A stretch of DNA of 62,000 nt from Acanthaster planci (GCF_001949145.1 NW_019091522.1:143048-205047), one strand, 5' to 3'. Shown: positions 1 to 11,874, numbered from the stretch's first letter. Notes: generated by a model not told the origin, from the letters alone. Translations and numbers: made by a program.

Positions 1-87
1 TGGCAACCCTGGCCCCACCACTTCCGTGGTAACCCTGGCCCAATCACTTCCGTGGCAACCCTGGCCCCACCACTTCCGTGGCAAGTG
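1..87. repeat. 26-bp minisatellite, three full copies, cut by left edge
   Basis: Three tandem 26-bp units (1-26, 27-52, 53-78) share the core TGGCAACCCTGG followed by CCACTTCCG. A partial fourth unit starts at 79. Copies 1 and 3 are identical and copy 2 differs at three positions. The array starts at the first base of the window, so it may continue to the left. No coding function is apparent. Confidence 0.9.
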
Positions 88-784
88 TGCTTGACTGATC
101 CATCTCAAGCCAAAGTATTCCCAACGATACCTTGATCTACTCATGGAACTGCACAGCAGGTTTTTAGAATGCACTGGACATGTACATGGATAAAACTATG
201 CCCGACAGTGTCCCATCCTACATTTTAAACATACATGTAACTGATTTCAGTAAATGGAACTGTAAAAGTCTTCACTCCGTTGTGCTACCGCAAATCTGTT
301 TATTTGCTTCCTCAACCATGAAACGCTTCAAATCTCTGGTCTTCGCTCACAATCCAATCTGCTAGTTCCTCTTACCTCCATTAAGGCTGGAGAACATCCA
401 TATCCAGAACTCTGTATCAAACAGTTTCAAAGACTCTCACACTTACATGTCGGTGTAATCCTACCCTACCCTACTGAATTGATTGGGACATTTCTTTGCT
501 CCCATAATGTGTTTGGTCCTCACAATATAGGTGAAATATTGTGTTTGTCCCCACAACTACAGAGCAAGTACTGCTGTATTGGGAGACTTAGATGTAGGTG
601 TGCCCCCTCCCCCAATGTCATTATGGGATTAGAAGAGCAATATCCATTGTCCAAGCTGCATGTGTATAATGGATAAGAGTACTGTGGTCTTCCATTTGCA
701 GCAACAACTTAGCAATTCTCATTCCTTCACATGTATGGTATTGATGCAAGAGGGCACCTGAGTTCAGAATACATGTGTGTAGTG

Positions 785-848
785 TACATTGTACATGTAC
801 ATGTACATGTAGAAATGTGCATGTAGCATACATACATGTACATGTACA
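785..848. repeat. TACATG simple repeat cluster
   Basis: Overlapping TGTACATG/ACATGTAC units run through 785-810 and again at 830-848, interrupted by a degenerate stretch. The sequence is self-complementary and low in complexity. Confidence 0.8.
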
Positions 849-2256
849 TTAACAGGTGTATCGTCTAACAATCACATACATGTACTGATAAATGTATGCC
901 TGAGCCTTTTTTGTGTACATGTACATGCTGGCTGGCATGGCTGGGAAGAAATTCAACCTTCCTTTATTTGTTACTTTTCAATCCTACTGTGATTTAATAG
1001 AGGTGATGTGTTGCTGACATCTCTGTGGTATACTGCATCTCAGAGCCGGTTTTTGTTATTTTAATTTAGTTAATACAAGGAATGCACAAAAGGTTCACTT
1101 GAGCCTATCCCAGTAATACATGTGTACTGGTACAAGGCTTTTACCCTTTGAGGACGCGTTAATGCACAACCTCTATAAAGCCATACTCACTGCACTGTGT
1201 ACATGTGTGTCTATGTCCTTCAATACTTTACCATAAAAGAACATTAGTCCTCCTCATTCCACCCGGTAAATTATTGTTCTGAATTACATGTACATCTAGA
1301 AGCCCATTTAATTAAACCTACTGTACATGTATATGGGAATTTTTCCCTCTTTCTTCACATTTCTGAACAAAATAAATGATTTTAGAAGACCTGAGATAGT
1401 ACAGAGTATTGCAATGAATTTGAGGCTTAATCCTCATTTGAAGAGCCTGGTTATTTTGAACCATCTCACAGCGGAGGATGGGACCAATGAACAAATGAAC
1501 CAAGCTCAACTGTTCTGAAACTTTGCATGCATGTAAAGGTACTCTTTAATAGGATACATGTAAAGTTTGAACTCAATCAGACATACTGTTTTCTTATTAT
1601 GGTCACTTAAGTTGAAGGTGTTCAAGCCCATACATGTGCACTGAGCACGGCAGTGAGAAAAGTACTTGGCTGACCCGTCTCAGAAAAATAGGAGCTGTGC
1701 AAGAATGGTGTGCTTGATTTTCACAAATAGGTATCAAAACGACCACAAAAAGTTACTCTAAAACTAGCGAAGGCTCAGCTGCTGACAAAAATGCACAGCA
1801 CTGAGGACAAAATGTCGAACTTGAACGGGGAAGGGAATTTTCCACCTCCCCCCCAAAAAAATAGCCCTGAATAACCCTTTCAAACAGCAAAGCATAAACT
1901 GGAAATAAAGTTAAATGAGGAACAAGGTTGTAGTTTTTAGAATTGTATTGAAAAAAACTTCTTTACATGCCATGCATGGACCCTTTAATGCAACAGAGGA
2001 CCTACATGTACCTGTCTCCATTTCAAGTCAAACCAACAAAACAATCAGGGACTAGAATTGTTGCAAATCAACAGATATTGCCAAAACCTGCTTTAATCAA
2101 TGCACAAATTGACTGTGTGATCACCTGTTACGAAACCAGCAATAACATACTGGTCGTCACATTAAAATGGCCAAACAACAAAATGCATGTTGCCATTAGT
2201 CTGGTTGATGTGTATAGCTGATCAGCTTTAAAAAAACCTGTCTCTCTTGTAGGGCA

Positions 2257-2325
2257 TACATGTACATGTATGCTACATGAACTACATGTACATGTATGCT
2301 ACATGAACTACATGTACATGTATAC
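2257..2325. repeat. 26-bp tandem repeat built on TACATGTACATGTA
   Basis: Two identical 26-bp units occupy 2257-2282 and 2283-2308, with a truncated third at 2309-2325. Each unit is a TACATGTACATGTA palindrome followed by TGCTACATGAAC. This is a local expansion of the dispersed TACATG motif. Confidence 0.85.
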
Positions 2326-4261
2326 ATACACAACAATCCATGTTCGACTTGAACATTCTTCACCAATGTACTGTGCTAGTATGTGACATGAACCTGTACA
2401 ATTTTCATTCTGAGAGTCATTTGTTAAATGTAATCCCATCTCTCCATCAACTTATTTTTATTTTGTTTTCCATATGAAAGGAAACAACCATTTTTGTTTG
2501 GCCTGCTGACTGACTGTTAAGTGGCTGATTTGACTGTGCATCCATGTACATGTACATGTAGGTGACATGCATTTGCATACATTTAGACGCCATTTAGAGA
2601 TGTAGGATCTTAATACTTAATTTGAGACATCTGATAACATACTTCATGCAAGTATACCATCAAGACAACACACCCAGTTACTTCACTAAACAGTTTGTTC
2701 ATCAATCCTAAACTGCAATTTAACAATAAAACAGTTTAACTCTGTAGTATTTCCTAGCCTATTCAAGTTGGCAATTTCCAACTCCAACTCTCCCAGGTAC
2801 TACAACATCTTCTCTCTATTAGAGTACTTGGGAGACCTGAGGAGAGTAGACTATGGTACTACTAAACCGTGCACAGTGCACAGTTAAAAGCATGACATTT
2901 AATGTTCCGTCCTGTTGACAGTAAGCACACAGAATATGAAACTTGCTTAGGAAAAAGACGTAACAGTTCCTTGCAAGAGTGAAGAGGGTGTTGGGTCAAA
3001 TGAGACTAAAGCATGCTTTATGCTCGGATAGACATGTACTGAATTTTGAAAAATAGATCAGTGAGAGACTCGAGTGTATCGACAGGAATACCAGGGGTTT
3101 AGATAACGTGTATTGGCGTATATATGTACACTTCCAGACTTGGAAATCTAGTCAAAATAAGCAGCATAAAACCTCATGCAGAACGTAAAATATGCAGTGA
3201 GTTCCACTATAGAAAGAGTACCATAAGTTTCCGTATTTTTCATGTTTCGTCAATTATGCCATGCACCACAGAGTAACATTTGTAGTGGATGGTACTGAAA
3301 CCGATCTGTTCATGTTCATCTGTATACAGCTTTTCCAGCCGCTCCATGCATAACCAAGATAACTTTTTCAGAAAATCCTGAATTGACGGGAAAGACCCGA
3401 AGTGGAAGGTGTTGTAGACTGAAATGGGCTACTGCACACGCATTGTGCGCATGGATCGTTTTTGTGTACGAACACCTGGTCACCAGACTCCCCACAGACA
3501 CGATGCAGTAAAATTGATTCCTAGCCCACGGGGACCAAACCATTTTCATTGATTTTTGCAAGAATGGATAGGGTTTGAGTAGCCTGAACTCCTCATTGAA
3601 AGTTCCTCAAAAACGTGAAGTTTTCTGCAAATTTTGATCTGCTAAACACTGGCATTTTCAAGTGGCATTTTAAAAGCTTTCTGGTACATCTACAAGAAAC
3701 CAGGTATCACTTTTGGAAAATTTGAGTCTGAAACACCTTAAAAATATTGAAGTTTAGATCGCGAGTGTGAGCGCATTTGGCTGCCAAGGGATGAAGTGCA
3801 CCGGGGATTTTCTGAATGGCCCCTGCCGGGCTTGTGCCCACGGCAGCCAGTCAACATGACATCTGTGTGTGGTACGGACTTATATGATTTTGTCTATGCT
3901 GTCATGAGTTCATGGTTATTACTAAGCACTGTTTTTACTGTGTTTTTCAAGAGAAATAACAAGTATTATTATATTTACTAAGGCACAAGGACAAACTCTC
4001 ATAATATGGGTACTCAGTTCCTCCACCTCTCAGGGAGTACAGTACTCTCCCTCTCAGGAAGAGGAAGAGTACAATACAAAACAACACTCAGGGCAAAAGA
4101 GTCATGTACTCTACTCTAAGCAAGAAAGTGGGAATTGTACTCATGGCTTAGAGAAAATCATCTGAATCCCTAAATACCCAAACTATATACATGTACATGT
4201 ATATATATATGGCTTATCACTCTGCCTCTTGTAGAGATGTACATGTAGATCACTAACTGAC

Positions 4262-4390
4262 CCATGATGGTAGGTTGTTGACGGCACTGAGTATTGTCTG
4301 CTTCTCATTCTCAGTGGCTCGACGAGCGAGTTCCATGGTCCAGCGTTTTTGATGGCTGCTACGTTCCCGCCATACCATTACCACTGTCAC
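4262..4390 (-). CDS. ESYT: E-Syt-like coding exon 2
   Basis: This exon has 43 codons between an acceptor ending ACCATAG and the donor TGG|GTCAGT, phase 0 at both ends. It encodes the rest of the hydrophobic leg (VTVVMVW), a basic stop-transfer cluster and an amphipathic helix ending NLPSW. The intron to exon 1 is 1195 bp. The matching phase and the match to the expected E-Syt continuation are the main evidence that the two exons belong together. Confidence 0.7.
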
Positions 4391-5801
4391 CTATGGTCAA
4401 ATATAAAGCACATTGCTCATAATATACATTCTACAGTTACATGACTTTTCCACGAGTGGTAGAAACAAACATGGCATGTTTTCTGTGTAACAATAGAAAT
4501 AGCATTTTCGTGGTGTGATTATTGAAGTTCAAACTATACAGAAAGTCAATTCCGGTGAATTCCAGTGACCCTTGTTATATAATTATGAGTTTAGTGATTC
4601 AATTAGATTTGATGAACATAGGCCTACATGTACAGGCATTGAGAATAGTTAAAAAAAAAGAAACCTATACTGTCATCTTATTATCTTGGGGCTTATGGTA
4701 TTTACCAAAAGTGTGCAGTGTTTGGGAATCTTCCAAATTTCCAAACATCAGCATTTGGACTTTCAGATTGAATTTGGAAAGACTTTTTGTTTCCTTTTGA
4801 TTTGTGCTGCCACTAATTTTAACCTTAACCATCCTCAATCCTCCAAAAACGCTCAGAGGATTTTGGAGGACTGAGGCTGTATGGTACAACTCCTGCGTTG
4901 CAGATTGTGAAGGGTGCACAGTCTCAAGGTCTGGAGTTAAGCCTTGTATTGTTTATGTCCCCCATGCATAAATCCATGCCTTGATTACCGTCCCTCATCT
5001 ACACTGCTAGCTGGCCGGAGGATACCAATTACCATTTACATTGCCTCAACACAGTGAGAGGAAATGTCAGAAGATTTTTGACAGATTGAGGCAGTGGTAA
5101 TATCTCCACGGAACACATTCAAGAAAGCTCAGTGCATTTTGGAAAATTGAGGCTGTATCCAATATTTTCATGGGGGCAGTTGGAGGATTTTGAATGAGGG
5201 TTATAAGGGTTAACAGTCATGTTGGTAACTTAGGTAACTTAGCCTAGGTAACACTCAGATACAGCATTTAAATCACAGCCCTCAGTACTCCCAGAACTGT
5301 GGGGTCCGACATCCGCCCCACTCCCAAGAGGAGCGGGGCAGACGTTGGACCCCACAGTTCTGAGGGTAAGTCCTCAGCACATCAATGACAATATTATGAA
5401 AGCAAAATTTCTGAAGGAAGTGTCAACTAAAAGTCCAACGCAAAATTCGGAAATGCCATATGATGCACGAAAGAACATGGTAAGAACTCCATGACCACTA
5501 CCTTCTGCATTTTTAAATGACATTTTTCTAACTCTGGCAATAAAAACATTGGAAATTCCTTCAGTTACAGTGAGTTTTTATTTACCAGCAGCAGCCAGCT
5601 CCAGCTGAATCGGAAATAACCCAATCCCCAAACAGACAGCAGCATGACGAACGATAATCCATGTTTGCGGAGCAAACCAAGCAAGTTCCCGCTGCGGGAC
5701 CCGGCGGCAAGTTGAGCTTTTTGGCTGGCCGGTTGGTCCACGTCCGTGCCCGCTTCCAAGGGATTCGGCCAGGCTGGTGTGTCGCTAGGACTAGGAGGCA
5801 T
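4262..5801 (-). CDS. ESYT: Extended synaptotagmin-like protein, N-terminal part (two exons, gene continues past left edge)
   Basis: Two minus-strand exons (5801-5586 and 4390-4262) join in phase 0 and give the first 115 residues. In the known family, extended synaptotagmins are ER proteins held by a hydrophobic hairpin; they tether ER to plasma membrane and move lipids with an SMP domain followed by C2 domains. The sequence shows a polar Pro-rich N-terminus (1-45), a hydrophobic hairpin around residues 48-79 with the family-like GYFRFSWSW stretch, then WRER, a charged helix, and a segment ending NLPSW, where relatives have LPAWV before the SMP domain. The SMP and C2 exons are not in the window, so the assignment rests on the hairpin region. 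Start: the ATG at 5801 is the only one before the hairpin in this frame. Another SMP-family protein is possible but less likely. Confidence 0.7.
5279..5378. repeat. GC-rich perfect-stem hairpin
   Basis: The arms at 5279-5324 and 5331-5378 are nearly complementary through AGAACTGTGGGGTCC and CCGCCCC, with a loop of about 6 bases. The hairpin lies in intron 1 of the E-Syt-like gene, about 200 bp from its exon 1. It may be a tiny foldback element or a structured RNA segment; no target duplication was seen. Confidence 0.75.
5586..5801 (-). CDS. ESYT: E-Syt-like coding exon 1
   Basis: This exon has 72 codons from the ATG at 5801 to a CTG|GTAAAT donor (GT at 5584-5585 on the minus strand) and ends in phase 0. 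It encodes the Pro/Ser-rich N-terminus and the first leg and turn of the membrane hairpin. It is markedly more GC-rich than its flanks. Confidence 0.7.
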
Positions 5802-8263
5802 CGCGATAACCTGATTCGATATTCATAAGGCAGCTCCGAAGTAGATGATGTTTACTGCCTAGGTGACAGGGTTTAGGTGCAGAAGCTTTTCCGTTACTGC
5901 GCTTTGAGGTGTTGTTGTCTTGGCCTTCTTAAAGGCCAACAGGTTCACCCGCGACATATAATACAGTAAAGGCTACAGCGTAAGCCCAGCCTAGTAATGT
6001 TATTCATGAAAGCACTCAAGTTACTCAAAGAAACTATCGCATGCTACGCACAATGCATGCTGTGTAAGTCCAACAATTGTAGTGCGCCCTCTATTGATTA
6101 CAAAACAATTCATTTTCTAAATCTTCAATGATCTCGAAATTTTGAGATTCAGATTTTCATGAATTTACCATTCCGTTACAACGAGAGCTCCAATGCAATA
6201 CATCTCTGATATCTACTCAAAAAATCACACTCCCGAGTTTGAAAGCTGGAACATTATCGTCGTTTGGGTCATTATTCACTTGTAAATGTATAAAAATGAA
6301 CCGGACGGCCACAAAGAGGCAGACTGAGAGGAAGTCTAGAGGCGATTTTGAAATAGGCCAAAACTTGGATCCACAACTCCTCCATGGAACAGCATTCAGA
6401 GTCTTTACCCGCGAAGTGATGGGATCTTAAACGAATGATTGTTATTTTCAGAAAATTGTCGCAGACTCCAAGCGTAGTATAAAAGTGAGTTTTGTCAGAA
6501 CATTAGTCCCACGGAGGTTAGCGTGGCAAAATGAGTTCCTAATTAGTTTTTGATAACAGAATCTGCCCCGATTAGCCCCATAAAAGACTGTAAACTATGT
6601 GCACTGCTAGTTTGTTTTTGTTTTGTGCGTGTGTCTGTGATTATTAATGGCAGAACACTCAGCAGCAGTAAACGTACAAAGCATTAATAGTGGACGAGGA
6701 TCAATTCCAAGGTATTTGCGAGCAAATTGGTGATTTTCATCACCGTTAAACGAGGTGCTTTCCTTTTTTTTACACACATTTGTTTTTCATTTCCCCCTCC
6801 TCCGCGCCTCCCCTCGCGATAGCCATGCTGTGTTAACCAACCTGTTATCAAGATTTTGAAGTGAGGGTACTTGTATTTCTTTCTCCATTTGGGAATAGAG
6901 AGGTTTCTCATCGATTTCAAGGTTTTTATAGGTTTGTGCACAAACAAGAATGCCCCCACTGAGCTTCATGTAGCACAGTTAGTGAGCGCTCTAGTGAATT
7001 ATGTATAGCTCATTGTGCCCAATTATTAGATGTGCTGTTTGGGATTGATTTACCGTTCGACCTATTGAAACTGTCACAGCAATGGTCGAACTGGACATGA
7101 GCATAGCCAGGAAAGGGCGCGGCTCTTTCAAAAGGGAAACATTTAACAGTACAGACAAACAAACCATCATGAGTACAAGAGGGGGTGGTTTGTTCAGACG
7201 CATTTGCCTAGATATTGACTGTGTTCATTCCCTATCCATGTCATTTTGCTCCTCTTTTCTTATTCTTTCCTTTTCTTTTTTCCCCCATCTTTAAGGAAGG
7301 GGTTCAAACATCCTTTATGAGCACATAAGTTAGGCCTACTAAGAATGGCATAGGTCAATCGTTTTCTTTTCTTTCATTTGCTTTTTTTCATAGCAAAAAT
7401 GGGGTAGGCAATTCTATGCTCAAAAAGTTGCGGGAAATCACATACATTCCCACATTATAATTGCATCCTATGCTCTCCATGCATTTTACAAATACACTCT
7501 CTGGAAATTCACCAGCACACGTATAGTCCGTCCCGTGATTGTGATATCAATACTCGTTGTATTATGTACCTGAGATAAACTAACAAAAAGACATTTCAAA
7601 GGCTGAGTTTTGAACTTTGTTCGGAAAGGCCATTTTTTTTCCGCAAACGACAGGCCTCTGTGCTGTAAATATAAGAATTAGCCTCTTTATCTTTAGTGTA
7701 GAAGAATAATATGCAGTATGAGGTTTGGAATTGGCAGGTGCATGCGCATCACGTCGGAAAATACAATGATGTGTATGATGACATGACTGGATTAGGAATT
7801 GAGTGCTACATGAAGGTGAGTACTGAGCAGAACAAAACGAAATTCTACAGTTACTTGTAAGTTAACGGACAATGCATTGCTTGCACGTATGTTTTTATTA
7901 ATCTCTACGTGTTATTATATTATGATTATGCAAATTCGAAACAAAGAGTCCCACCGTGATTGATTGGACAGTTCAAACATGCTCGCAGTACCTGCGGTAA
8001 AAACTCTCTCAACTAGCGTTTACTGGTATGCATGTTACAGTTGAAATGACGTCTTTCAATTAAAATGTGCAATGTAAATTCACCAAACCGTCATGATGGT
8101 TTTACTTGGCGTTTGGTATACGCCTTTTTTATTTGAAACCCAATTTTCTATTAGCCAGCATACTTCCTTATGCCCCAAATAATAGATTATTCGGGCGTTC
8201 CTTTATGTCATCTCCCGCAGTAAACAATATCAAAGTTTCCATAGTATTAGTCCATCACCATTT
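5802..8263. promoter_or_regulatory. Probable divergent promoter region between E-Syt-like and TM2 genes
   Basis: The two genes start head-to-head with about 2.46 kb between their ATGs and no convincing coding exon between them. Both promoters and 5' UTRs must lie here unless there are distant non-coding exons. No TATA box or initiator stood out clearly enough to place. A strong splice donor at 7816 and acceptor at 8219-8220 suggest a 5' UTR intron of the TM2 gene. Confidence 0.5.
7711..7815 (+). other. Candidate 5' leader exon segment of the TM2 gene, with a 35-codon upstream ORF
   Basis: From the ATG at 7711 an open frame of 35 codons runs to a very good donor, AAG|GTGAGT (GT at 7816). The next good acceptor is TCTCCCGCAG ending at 8220. 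If the two are joined, the first codon after the junction is TAA, so the leader would carry a short upstream ORF closing exactly at the splice junction, 43 bases before the main ATG. Both splice sites are visible; their use is inferred. Confidence 0.35.
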
Positions 8264-8659
8264 ATGGCATCTGAGAGGTCACATTTACTAGCCTGCACGA
8301 CAGGCAGCAGCGATGACGGAGCCGGCCCCAGCCGAATGGCAACTCCTCAGGCAAGTCAACACAGCCTGCTCCCAACCAACACCACTCAATCCGCGGGTGA
8401 ATCAAGGGTACCTCCACCACGAGGTCCGGAAGAAGCCCAGCCCCCGCGGTCCGTTCCCCCAGTACCCAAGACCATGCTCAAGACAGTAGTCAACGCCTAC
8501 ATCATGTGGTTCCCCTTCGGATTGCTGGGCTTCCATCACTTCTACCTTAAGAACGCTTCTTTCGGCTTCAAATACCTGATTACTTTCGGCCTCTTCGGGT
8601 TCGGCTGGCTGGTCGATTTCTGGCGTATGCCCATGCTAGTGAACGCAGCCAATATGGAG
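8264..8659 (+). CDS. TM2 gene coding exon 1
   Basis: This exon has 132 codons and ends GAG|GTATTA in phase 0. It holds the disordered Pro-rich N-terminus and the whole first TM2 domain. In-frame sequence upstream of the ATG stays open for a short way, so an upstream coding exon cannot be fully excluded. Confidence 0.8.
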
Positions 8660-11600
8660 GTATTATATCAAATTACCAAGTGACCTTTTTTTCAATGCTG
8701 GACAGTGGACGGTGCACTTCAAAGATCATGGTAGTCCTTTAAAAAGGTGGGAGAAAGGGGTCTAAATCAGATTTTGTTCCGGGCCCAGAGAAAGTTCAGG
8801 GTATATGAGTTGATATGAAAATGGAACACATGCCAAATCAAAACAAACAAAATGGTCTGACCTAGTGTTAATATATTTCAGGCCACTTTGAGTTTTGTTA
8901 ATTCCACGAAAGGATTTAGGTTAGACTCGTATCATTTAGGTACCGATTAATGCTGACCAGGGGTAGCCGTCATTGTTGATCCAGTGTATCATAATCGGCC
9001 ACTTTGTAACCTGTATGCGGAAATACTTTTGATTCGGTATATTTGGGTTTCACATTTTATATTTTTTTTATGTTTACTCGAAACGGGATTCCACAGTTAC
9101 AGCTTGGTCTATTGTCCCAACATACTTCCAATCGGCAACGACCTACACCTAGCTAGCTTTAGTCATCACATTTGTATGGAGCACAGGCATAATAAACGCA
9201 TAGACCGCCGGTCTTGCGCGCGTAACCGTCATTTTGAATGGGCAAACAGTGTGCGAAGCGATGGATGATAACCCGTTCAGCGAACATCACGCGCAACGCA
9301 CTTATACTGCCTGTATTTGTTTGCATGTGCTCCCAAATACGTTCACTTTTTTGCTCTTCAGTACAGCAATCTCTTTTTCTCAAATATTGCAACTGCATTG
9401 TTTCGAATCCCTAATCGAGAAATGGCTTTGTAGAATTTTATGGCTGGAATTCTTCAACTGTGCGCAAATTCCCTATACTGAGGAGTGAATTCGCCCATAC
9501 TGAGTTTTGATTTTAGTCGGGCGCCGTGGAGATCACGAAAAGCCCTTGTAGTTTTTAATAGGATCTGGTGGTCTATGCGTTTATATGTCTGTGGTATGGA
9601 GCCCTAAGGGTGCACTGTCCCAATTCAAGAAAAAATTCTCCGCCAGCCTGAGGCGCCCAAAAGTACCCCCTCTTTTCGAAAAGAGCGGTCTGTTTGGGCC
9701 AAAAAATGGTGGAATTGTGTCAGTATGGCCCAGAATCATGTCTGTAGATTCAGGGGCACCCATCTGGGGGCAAAGCAGACAAAAATGTGATTGAAAATTT
9801 GTCAGAAGAGCCCCAGGAAGGTGAGGGATTTCATTTGAAAAATGGCCGCTGAGAAGACTTGGGAACATTTACTTTTAGGGGGTGAGTTTGTTTTTGGCGG
9901 ATAATTAACAAATTCATTGGTTAACCTACCAAAAACTGAAAATCAAATGAAATCTGAAGGACCAAACAACACATTGTTTTTTGTTTGAGAGGCCTCAGGG
10001 ACTTCAGTTGCCTGCCATAGGGCTCCAAACTTGGTTGATTTTACACTATTTTCAAGGGAGTTTGAATTGGTTCAGTGCACCCCTAAGGCCGCATCACACA
10101 CAGCGCCCTCAGCGGTTAGGAACAATACAGAGTATTATCAATATTGGAAATGTGCGCTTCGGAGATTAACAGTAAGACGTATCTGCTTTATCATGTAGAT
10201 GAGGGAAATAGATGTTTCCATCATTTCTCACAGTGTATATTTCATGAGCTTCCGGAATAGACTGCTTTCTTTGTAATTTTCTTTTTAGATCGAAGCGAAA
10301 TGGATATGGGAACATGAGATCTGTGAAACCATGACCGGAGACGAGATACCTAGGTTCAAATACGAAAAACCGAAGCGTTTGTCTGACTGCTACCTCCTCG
10401 GATTCACCACTGGGTTCTTAGGTAAAAATAAAATTACAAAAGGATTTGTAAAAAAAAAAAAAACATCACCGCAGCCACCACCACGTTTCTATTTTGATGC
10501 TTTATCTAATATTTTCCTTGGGATGTAACTTTTCGGCCAAATAATAGGCGAAAGAAACAAATGTGCTTTAAATTGCCACAAAAATGTCTTCTTTTACGTG
10601 ACAGCCTCGTTGTTCATGCTCTTTGAGTGGTTTTTATGTTTTACAATAAAGGGTTAACTATTTGAAGGATTTTTTGTTTCGTTTCGTTTCGTTTGTTTTG
10701 TTTTGTTTTGTTTTGTTTTGTTTTGTTTGTTTTGTTTTGTTTTGTTTTGTTTTGTTTTGTGTTTTGTTTTGTTTTGTGTTTTGTTTTGTGTTTTGTTTTG
10801 TTTGGTTTGGTTTGGTTTGGTTTGGTTTGGTTTGGTTTGGTTTGTTTGTGCTAAAATCAAACCTCATCAGTCACAACGGCCAACTCCCGTAAAATAAAAC
10901 ACTGAAGTGCTCACGACTTTAGTGAAGGGAACAGGACCAATATTTTTACAAGTCTTATTAAACATGTTTGAGATTGGAAATATCCCTTTAGCTCCATTGA
11001 ATCTGTGCCACTGTAAGCAGGGAAAATATTTGTAAAAGTCTTCAAAATGGGAACGTCTAATCTTTTATTTCAGCTTTGACCTCAGTTTTGACCTTTAACC
11101 CTATATTGATTTGTGACGTGTATTCCCGTCGTAGGTTTCCATCATCACTATCTAGGCCGCCACGTTCTGGGTCTCGTGTACCTATGCACATTGGGGCTGC
11201 TCACAGTAGGCTTTGTGAGCGACTGGATCCGCATGCCTATTCACCTTAAGCGTTATAATGAGCGACGGGCGAAGGAGATTCAAGGAATCAAGGAACCGCA
11301 GATGTACTACCTCGATGACGCCTATATTCTGGCCGTCCCCGGTGGAATCCTTGGCTTCCACAACTTCTACTTGGGCCGGTATTTCTGGGGATTCGTCTAC
11401 CTACTCACGCTGGGCTTGCTTGGGATGGGGTGGGTGATGGACCTCATCCGCATGCCTTTGCTAGTTCAGGAAGCAAATCTTCGGGCCAAGTCAGGCCGGT
11501 CGATGTTCGACGGTATTGAGCAAGGTACCAAGTACCGATCTACCGAGGACGAGGTACCGCGCATTGACCCATACTACTCAGACTACAACTCCACCCACTC

Positions 11601-11874
11601 CCATCCCTCGCTCTCGCATTCTGATACTCCAGCTCGCACGGTCACTGCTCCCCACAGGAATAGAATTCTACGACCTGCCTCTCAGAGGCCTGTCCCGAAG
11701 CCTCGGCACTTTAAGGAGTTCCGGTCATCTGATGAGTTTGAGCCTGCCACTTCATCGCAACCAGAGGACTTCGATCTGCCACCCCACTCACAAGGTCTAT
11801 CGGAGCCACCTCCTCCCTACGTCTCTGTGGCCGATCCGGGCAGTGCCTTGCAAAATGATGAAACAAATATTTGA
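8264..11874 (+). CDS. Multi-pass membrane protein with three tandem TM2 domains and a PPxY tail
   Basis: Exons 8264-8659, 10289-10421 and 11135-11874 join in phases 0 and 1 and encode 422 residues. The family signature is a pair of helices with a GFHxFYLG turn and a D-x-x-R-M-P exit. It occurs three times: residues about 77-126 (GFHHFYLK, DFWRMP), 165-212 (GFHHHYLG, DWIRMP) and 238-287 (GFHNFYLG, DLIRMP). That predicts six membrane helices with both ends on the same, probably cytosolic, side. The N-terminus (1-70) is Pro/Ser-rich. The tail (about 290-422) is hydrophilic, with a basic Pro-rich PVPKPRHF stretch and a PPPY at 402-405, the PPxY form bound by WW domains such as those of Nedd4-type ubiquitin ligases. 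Function is not known from sequence. The ATG is the first after a strong acceptor at 8220. It is divergent from the E-Syt-like gene. Confidence 0.85.
9192..9584. mobile_element. Short inverted-repeat element, copy A (TIR ATAAACGCATAGACC)
   Basis: The ends at 9192-9211 and 9565-9584 are inverted copies of ATAAACGCATAGACCrCCrG with two differences. The same terminus bounds copy B at 19842-20075. The element is about 393 bp and sits in intron 1 of the TM2 gene. No transposase is encoded, so it would be a non-autonomous, MITE-like element. No clear target duplication was found. Confidence 0.6.
10289..10421 (+). CDS. TM2 gene coding exon 2
   Basis: A pyrimidine-rich acceptor TTTTTAG ends at 10288 and the donor is TTAG|GTAAAA, leaving phase 1. 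The exon encodes a linker with Trp/Glu-rich sequence and the first helix of the second TM2 domain, up to GFLG. Confidence 0.8.
10671..10845. repeat. (TTTTG)n / (TTTGG)n pentanucleotide microsatellite
   Basis: The array starts as GTTTC units, becomes TTTTG with occasional GTG interruptions, and ends as about nine perfect TTTGG units. It lies in intron 2 of the TM2 gene. The low-complexity ORFs on both strands here are artefacts of the repeat. Confidence 0.95.
11135..11874 (+). CDS. TM2 gene coding exon 3 (terminal)
   Basis: The acceptor CGTCGTAG ends at 11134. The single base left over from exon 2 completes Gly177 and the frame runs 246 codons to TGA at 11872-11874. The exon carries the second half of TM2 domain 2, all of domain 3 and the long polar tail. 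The intron within domain 2 falls right before FHHHYLG, while domains 1 and 3 are uninterrupted. Confidence 0.85.

Larger units (their letters stand above)
180..4261. other. AT-rich intron/intergenic DNA with TACATGTA-type repeats
   Basis: No exon can be supported here on either strand. The stretch lies downstream of the second coding exon of the E-Syt-like gene on the minus strand, so most of it is probably that gene's second intron. I looked for the next E-Syt exon (the start of the SMP domain, with the usual FPD...EW.N signature) and did not find it. Runs of the alternating motif TACATG recur near 785-845, 1320, 2255-2330, 2545 and 4190. Confidence 0.6.

Noticed and set aside
10654-10897. 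Phe/Cys- or Lys/Asn/Thr-rich ORFs
   Set aside because: They are translations of the TTTTG/TTTGG microsatellite in an intron.
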